Part shown: one piece after another, positions 21,507 through 25,056 of the stretch
Layout of the letters: the number at the start of each line of letters is the position of its first letter
How positions within the stretch are numbered: the stretch's first letter is position 1
NCBI GenBank assembly: GCA_010094045.1
Contig: ML986925.1
Coordinates: 1 to 25,056, forward strand
DNA length: 25,056 bases
Direction of reading: 5' to 3'
Source of the DNA: Lojkania enalia
Taxonomy: Eukaryota; Ascomycota; Dothideomycetes; Pleosporales
Notes under the pieces: generated by a model
Seen by the model: the letters and a program-made list of their open reading frames with translations, nothing else
Told to the model about the DNA's origin: nothing
Database searches by the model: none
Made by a program: the position numbers and the translations under genes

Positions 21507-22045
21507 TATTACTAACCTATATACTACTAGTATATATAATAACCGCTGTTATAGTCGTATACACGCCGGGGCCTTATTTATATTAGGTTAGTTAGAGGTG
21601 GTAGCTTTAGTAAAGAGAGAGTATTAGGTTCGCCGGTTTTTCGAATGTAATAAGTATATTTAGAAGTCTAATAGAGTAACGAGATAAATCTACGAGAATA
21701 ACTATAAAGGACTTAATCTTATAAAAAAACCTCCCGCTTTATATAGCTAAGTCTAAGACAGCTAAGCCTAGCCTGTTAGGCCTGTTAGGTCTGTTAGGTC
21801 TATCCTACTATTTCTAATACTTCTACTATAGTTACATGCATAGATTATACTATGCTTTATTATCTAACTAATTATCTCCCTAGTTTCCGCAGTCCTACTG
21901 TTTACTGTCTAATAACTAGTTTATAATATACTTCTGCCTATTACTACCCTGTCGGTCCTTATCCGAGTCAACCTCTACAGTAGCTAATATTAGATTAAGC
22001 CCTAGCTACAGAGGCGGTACCTCTTAGCGTTCTATATTCATAATA
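21507..22045 (-). repeat. 5' LTR of gypsy B, 539 bp
   Basis: This is the partner of 8,913-9,451, of identical length. It keeps more CG and CA than the left copy (for example in the tract near 21,940-22,020), so RIP has hit the two LTRs unequally. Confidence 0.93.
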
Positions 22046-22050
22046 CCTAC
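22046..22050. repeat. Target-site duplication of gypsy B, right copy (CCTAC)
   Basis: It matches the left copy TCTAC apart from one C/T transition. The gypsy D gag frame resumes at 22,051. Confidence 0.8.
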
Positions 22051-22990
22051 TTTACTAAATATATATCTAAGATTAAAAGCCTTATAAATAGTAGTAAACT
22101 AATATTTAAATAATAGTAAGCCTTAATTCTAAACCAACTTAAGATTAATATAGATTACTATTAAATAGAGCGTATACGTATAGTATTAGTATAAGAATAT
22201 ACCTCTAGTACTATAAAAGAGTATCTAGAGCTAAAATATCTTGCTAAATTAGACTAGTATTAGTTTAAAAATATAGAAGAAATAATTTTGCTTCTACGAT
22301 TATATTTTATTATAGGTAATAAAGAGATAGAGGCGCGATAGGTATTTTAAGTCCTAAGAATAAATAAGAGAGAAGCGTTCCCAACTTTTAAAGCTTACTT
22401 TATTAGTATAGCTATTAGGAGATCCGTATCTTAATCTAAATAGTTCTTCTACCTATAAGATAAGATCCTCTACAGCCTAAAGATACTAAACTTTAGCTTT
22501 AAGCTTATATAGAAAAGCTCTTTTAATACTATAGTTGTCTACTTAACAACCTATAATATAGAAAGAAGGAGCGTTTTTAGCTTTCTAGAATAAACTATTA
22601 GTCTATAGGTTGCAGCTAAAATAAATTTAGATTAGTACTAGAAGGCTTTTAAAAGTTTATCTAAAGTAACCTATAATCTAATACTATTCTAATCTACTCT
22701 AGTATTAATACCTTATTCTATTATAATCGTTCTCTAATAATCTAGTAAGACTCCTATACCTGAAAGGTATATAACTCTAGATAATTACTACAACTATAGT
22801 AAAATAGAATATTTTATAAATAAATATATAGTCTTTAAAGTATAAGAAATAGAGGTTAAATAAGAGAAGATTAAGAAAGAAGAGTTTTTAGACGTAAATA
22901 AGTACTACCTAGATAGTTCTTAGGTGGGAAATAGAAACGCCTAGAAAAACTCTCTATCTTAGGCTTAAGTAAGTATAACTTATTAAATAT
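22051..22990 (+). pseudogene. gag: Gypsy D gag, 3' part with zinc knuckle
   Basis: This continues the frame left at 8,912. It reads as a Retrotrans_gag-type protein (TKYISKIKSLI, KYLAKLD, EAFPTFKAYF) for 243 codons and reaches a CX2CX4HX4C knuckle at 22,786-22,827 in exact phase. All four zinc ligands (three Cys, one His) are now Tyr codons (TAC, TAT, TAT, TAT), each one RIP-type transition from TGC, TGT or CAT. A Lys/Glu-rich tail follows. The end is approximate. It would have formed the particle shell and bound RNA. Confidence 0.82.
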
Positions 22991-22999
22991 TAATTTATT

Positions 23000-23239
23000 A
23001 TATTTATTTGGAGGAAAGTACTTTTAAATCTCTACTATTCTATATTTAAAAGGCGTTAGTATACAACTAAACGCCCTTATTAATATAAACGCCTAAGGCT
23101 TCCTATTTCTTAATTCTATAGTAACTAGATTACTCTTCTAAGCTCTATATATATTAATATAGTGCTTACCCTTTAAAATTACTATTAAAGGTTTTTAGAA
23201 CTAAATTTAAACTCTAGTTAATTAGTATAATATATTCTA
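23000..23239 (+). pseudogene. pol: Gypsy D pol start: aspartic protease, cut by Fot C
   Basis: In the -1 frame relative to gag, the sequence reads GVSIQLNALINTNAQGFLFL. ALIDTGAQ is the expected retropepsin site; the DTGA codons at 23,082-23,093 now give N-I-N-A by RIP-type changes. The frame runs into the Fot C insertion at about 23,240. RT and integrase of this element lie beyond the right edge. The start is approximate. Confidence 0.7.
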
Positions 23240-23271
23240 CTATTAAAGCGGCTAAACTATTAAAGCGGCTA
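23240..23271 (+). repeat. Tandem 15-mers in the left end of Fot C
   Basis: CTATTAAAGCGGCTA occurs exactly at 23,240-23,254 and again at 23,257-23,271, 17 bases apart. The inner copy lies inside the inverted repeat. Two helical-turn-spaced copies would suit a transposase with two DNA-binding helix-turn-helix units; that role is inference. Confidence 0.75.
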
Positions 23272-23300
23272 CTTTTTCTTAGTATAACAAACACTATATA
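23252..23300 (+). repeat. Left terminal inverted repeat of Fot C
   Basis: It matches the reverse complement of 25,008-25,056 over 49 bases with a few, mostly transition, differences. The best-conserved core is GGCTACTTTTTCTTAG. Confidence 0.85.
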
Positions 23301-23312
23301 TAAAAAGTTAAT

Positions 23313-25001
23313 TTACTTAATACTAATAAGAGATTCTATATATAATATACTTTTATCTAATTTAGAATTTTCCCTACTATCCTTTTAGCACGTACGAGTA
23401 TTATATCTAGTCTTACTATAGTTACTATAGTAGCGTTGAGCTGGTTAAGCTCTTTCTTAAGTATTAGTACTATAAGTTTTCTTAAAGGGCTGAGAGTCTA
23501 TAAATACTTCAGCAGCTATATATAAAGATCCCTTACTATATAATACTATACTACTATACTAAATATACTTTCTTTTACGCGTTTTACACTTAATTACTTC
23601 TTCTAATTACCTTTTAAGCTTAGAATTACAAGTTTAAAGAAGCGTATTCTAATATAGTATTAACTCAGCACCTTTTATAAGCTGTAAGAATCTTTCTTAT
23701 ACCTCTTTTAGTAATTGTATAAAGAACTTTCGTATAAGTATTAATTATAACCTAAATTTATATATATTACTTAGAGTTTTAGACTATTAGGAGTCTTCTT
23801 ATAGAAGTAGTTCTAGTAAGGTATATAGTTATATATTAAGGCGATCTAATATAACCTATACGTTTAGAGGAATAATTCCTATTACTTTAAAGGCCTTTTA
23901 ATAGTTCTTATATATAAATATATTAAAAAACACGTTTTTAAAGGCTAGAAGGAAGCCTTCTTTATTAATATGGTAGATATATTAGTACGCTAAGTCTTAT
24001 ACGCGCTGCGAGTACTTTAGCTTTAATAGTAAGAAGTAAACTATATTAAAAAGCTGAAGTATATACAATAAATAAAAAGGTATATAAAGTGTTAGAATTT
24101 TTCGTATAAGGTAGTAATCTTTAAATTCCTGGTTAAGGTAGCTTTTATAGCTGTCTAAAATAAGTAGCCTATACAACTCTACCTAATATATCTTTATATA
24201 CTTATTAAAGTGCTTTAACTATTTAAGACTAAGCGTATTATTTATCTAGCCGTTCTTAAAGACTGAAATTTTTCAATTATATAGTATACCTACTTCTTTA
24301 TACTATATAGAAATATAGACGCGTTCTTTATAGATAATAAATAGTAGGGTTGCGTATATAGTAGTATAGATACTCTAGATAACTATAACCTACTCGTAAT
24401 CGCCTAGCTATATAAGAGTAGGCTTTATATAACGTTTTAAACCTATAACAACCTTTATAGTATTAATAATACCTATTTAAAAGCCTATTTTATTAAAGTT
24501 GTAGATATTATTATTATATATACTATATTTCGCAATTATATCCTATATAAGCTTAAACTATGTATTAATAACTTCTAGATTCTCTTGTTTTATTCTTTAG
24601 TAATCCTTTACTTAATTAAAGGCTGTTTTAAACTTATTTATACGCACTATAAATTATTTAGACTAATTCTTTTCTATAGATATTCTACTACGTACGCCTA
24701 ATAGTTTATCTACTATATCTACTACCTTATATAGCTGGGGCGTAAATCCTCGTAAATTAAGGTTAAGAATATATTATACGATTGTTTATTCTTCGGTTAT
24801 TATAAGCTTCTAGCGATTTAGTTATATATAAGGGTGAAACGCGATTCTATAAAGTTGAGTAGAGAGTTGTTAATATTATATATTAAAAGCTATAGCAGCG
24901 TGTTATACGCTCTTAAACTAGCCTAATTTATACGCCTATAAGATAAGCTTAATTCTACCTTCTTATTAAATTAATAGAAGGTTATATTGTAGATTTATTA
25001 T
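23313..25001 (-). pseudogene. Fot C transposase (DDE_1, pogo/Fot1 family), complete but RIP-dead
   Basis: The inferred start is an ATA at 24,999-25,001 and the end a TAA at 23,313-23,315: 563 codons, near the length of Fot1 transposase. In order it shows a psq-type helix-turn-helix (EGRIKL, then AAIAFNI), the second DNA-binding part (LRGFTPQL at about 24,732-24,755, then NKFKTAFN), and the DDE_1 core with IYNFNKIGF (first Asp now Asn, 24,492-24,494), LLILDSY (second Asp GAC kept, 24,153-24,155) and LQLFNIVYF (third Asp now Asn, 24,045-24,047). NKEGFLLAFK and KTLSNI follow, and then a C-terminal CX2CX4HX4C knuckle (23,388-23,429; last Cys kept, the others Tyr). All landmarks share one phase. 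It would have cut and pasted the element at TA sites; it is now inactive. Confidence 0.92.
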
Positions 25002-25007
25002 AGTTCG

Positions 25008-25056
25008 TACGTAGTGTTTATAATGCTAAGAAAAAGTAGCCGTTTTAATGGTTTAG
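25008..25056 (-). repeat. Right terminal inverted repeat of Fot C (runs to window edge)
   Basis: This is the partner of 23,252-23,300. It probably continues past the last base of the window, because the left end has another 12 or more bases of repeat-like sequence outside this match. Confidence 0.82.

Larger units (their letters stand above)
8913..22045 (-). mobile_element. Gypsy B: complete chromovirus, - strand, interrupted by copia B
   Basis: Two LTRs of 539 bp (8,913-9,451 and 21,507-22,045) in the same orientation enclose gag and pol on the - strand. The total length is 13.1 kb; without copia B and one TSD copy it is about 7.5 kb. Gag starts 41 bases inside the 5' LTR, pol ends with a chromodomain, and a purine-rich tract precedes the 3' LTR. 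The element inserted into the gag of gypsy D and later received copia B in its integrase region. It is RIP-mutated throughout, though the gag around 20,600-20,950 keeps more TG and CA than the rest. Two features are unusual: a long gag extension and an antisense frame near the 3' end. Confidence 0.93.
8679..25056 (+). mobile_element. Gypsy D: outermost Ty3/gypsy element, split by gypsy B and Fot C
   Basis: The coding parts on the + strand are 8,679-8,912 and 22,051-about 23,239. They contain gag and the start of pol (protease). The gap between them is gypsy B with its target duplication. From about 23,240 the element is interrupted again by Fot C, and the remainder of pol lies beyond the right edge. 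The true 5' end is upstream of 8,679 and could not be fixed. Evidence that the two parts belong together: the frame crosses the junction intact when the insertion and one TSD copy are removed, and the joined frame runs on to a zinc knuckle in phase. Confidence 0.8.
23240..25056 (-). mobile_element. Fot C: full-length pogo/Fot1-like DNA transposon, right end at window edge
   Basis: Inverted repeats at 23,252-23,300 and 25,008-25,056 flank one transposase frame on the - strand. On the left an additional 15-mer (23,240-23,254) repeats part of the inverted repeat, so the true end is probably near 23,240, and a matching stretch is expected just beyond base 25,056. Length is at least 1.8 kb, usual for Fot1-type elements. 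It interrupts the protease region of gypsy D. It is heavily RIP-mutated. Confidence 0.88.

Overview
This window looks like a stretch of transposon-only, AT-rich chromatin from a filamentous ascomycete (Pezizomycotina). I found no host gene, tRNA, rRNA or CRISPR array. Nearly every former reading frame is broken by TAA and TAG codons that stand where CAA, CAG or TGG are expected. TpA is very common, CpA and TpG are depleted, TGA stops are rare, and CpG survives locally. This is the signature of repeat-induced point mutation (RIP, CpA to TpA on either strand), not of CpG-methylation decay. Once the RIP stops are ignored, the frames read as well-known transposon proteins, and reading-frame arithmetic shows that the frames are largely free of net indels.

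Layout. 1-367: the 3' end of a Ty1/copia element (copia A, + strand) with a 204-bp LTR. About 400-5,724: a Ty3/gypsy chromovirus on the - strand (gypsy 1) with gag, pol and a C-terminal chromodomain. 5,725-6,882: an internally deleted pogo/Fot1-type DNA transposon (Fot A, - strand) with 55-bp terminal inverted repeats, lying just upstream of the gypsy 1 gag. 6,883-8,678: decayed sequence that I could not assign; it should hold the upstream ends of gypsy 1 and of gypsy D.

From 8,679 to the right edge the window is a nest. The outermost element is a + strand gypsy (gypsy D), whose gag starts at 8,679. It is split by a complete - strand chromovirus (gypsy B, 8,913-22,045, 539-bp LTRs, 5-bp target duplication TCTAC/CCTAC) and resumes at 22,051. 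Gypsy B is itself split in its pol gene by a complete + strand copia element (copia B, 11,451-17,104, 204-bp LTRs, exact target duplication AAAGC). Removing each insertion with one copy of its duplication restores the interrupted frame, so the order of events is D, then B, then copia B. Gypsy D is broken again at about 23,240 by a full-length Fot1-like element (Fot C, - strand) whose right inverted repeat runs into the last base of the window.

All elements appear dead in place. RT catalytic aspartates have become asparagine, zinc-knuckle Cys and His codons have become Tyr, and the Fot C DDD triad now reads N-D-N. The less routine observations are: a roughly 370-codon gag extension between the zinc knuckle and protease of gypsy B; an antisense reading frame between its chromodomain and 3' LTR; tandem 15-mers inside the inverted repeats of both Fot1-like elements; a cluster of GATATC palindromes in the copia LTR; and a copia primer-binding site that fits the anticodon arm of initiator tRNA-Met.
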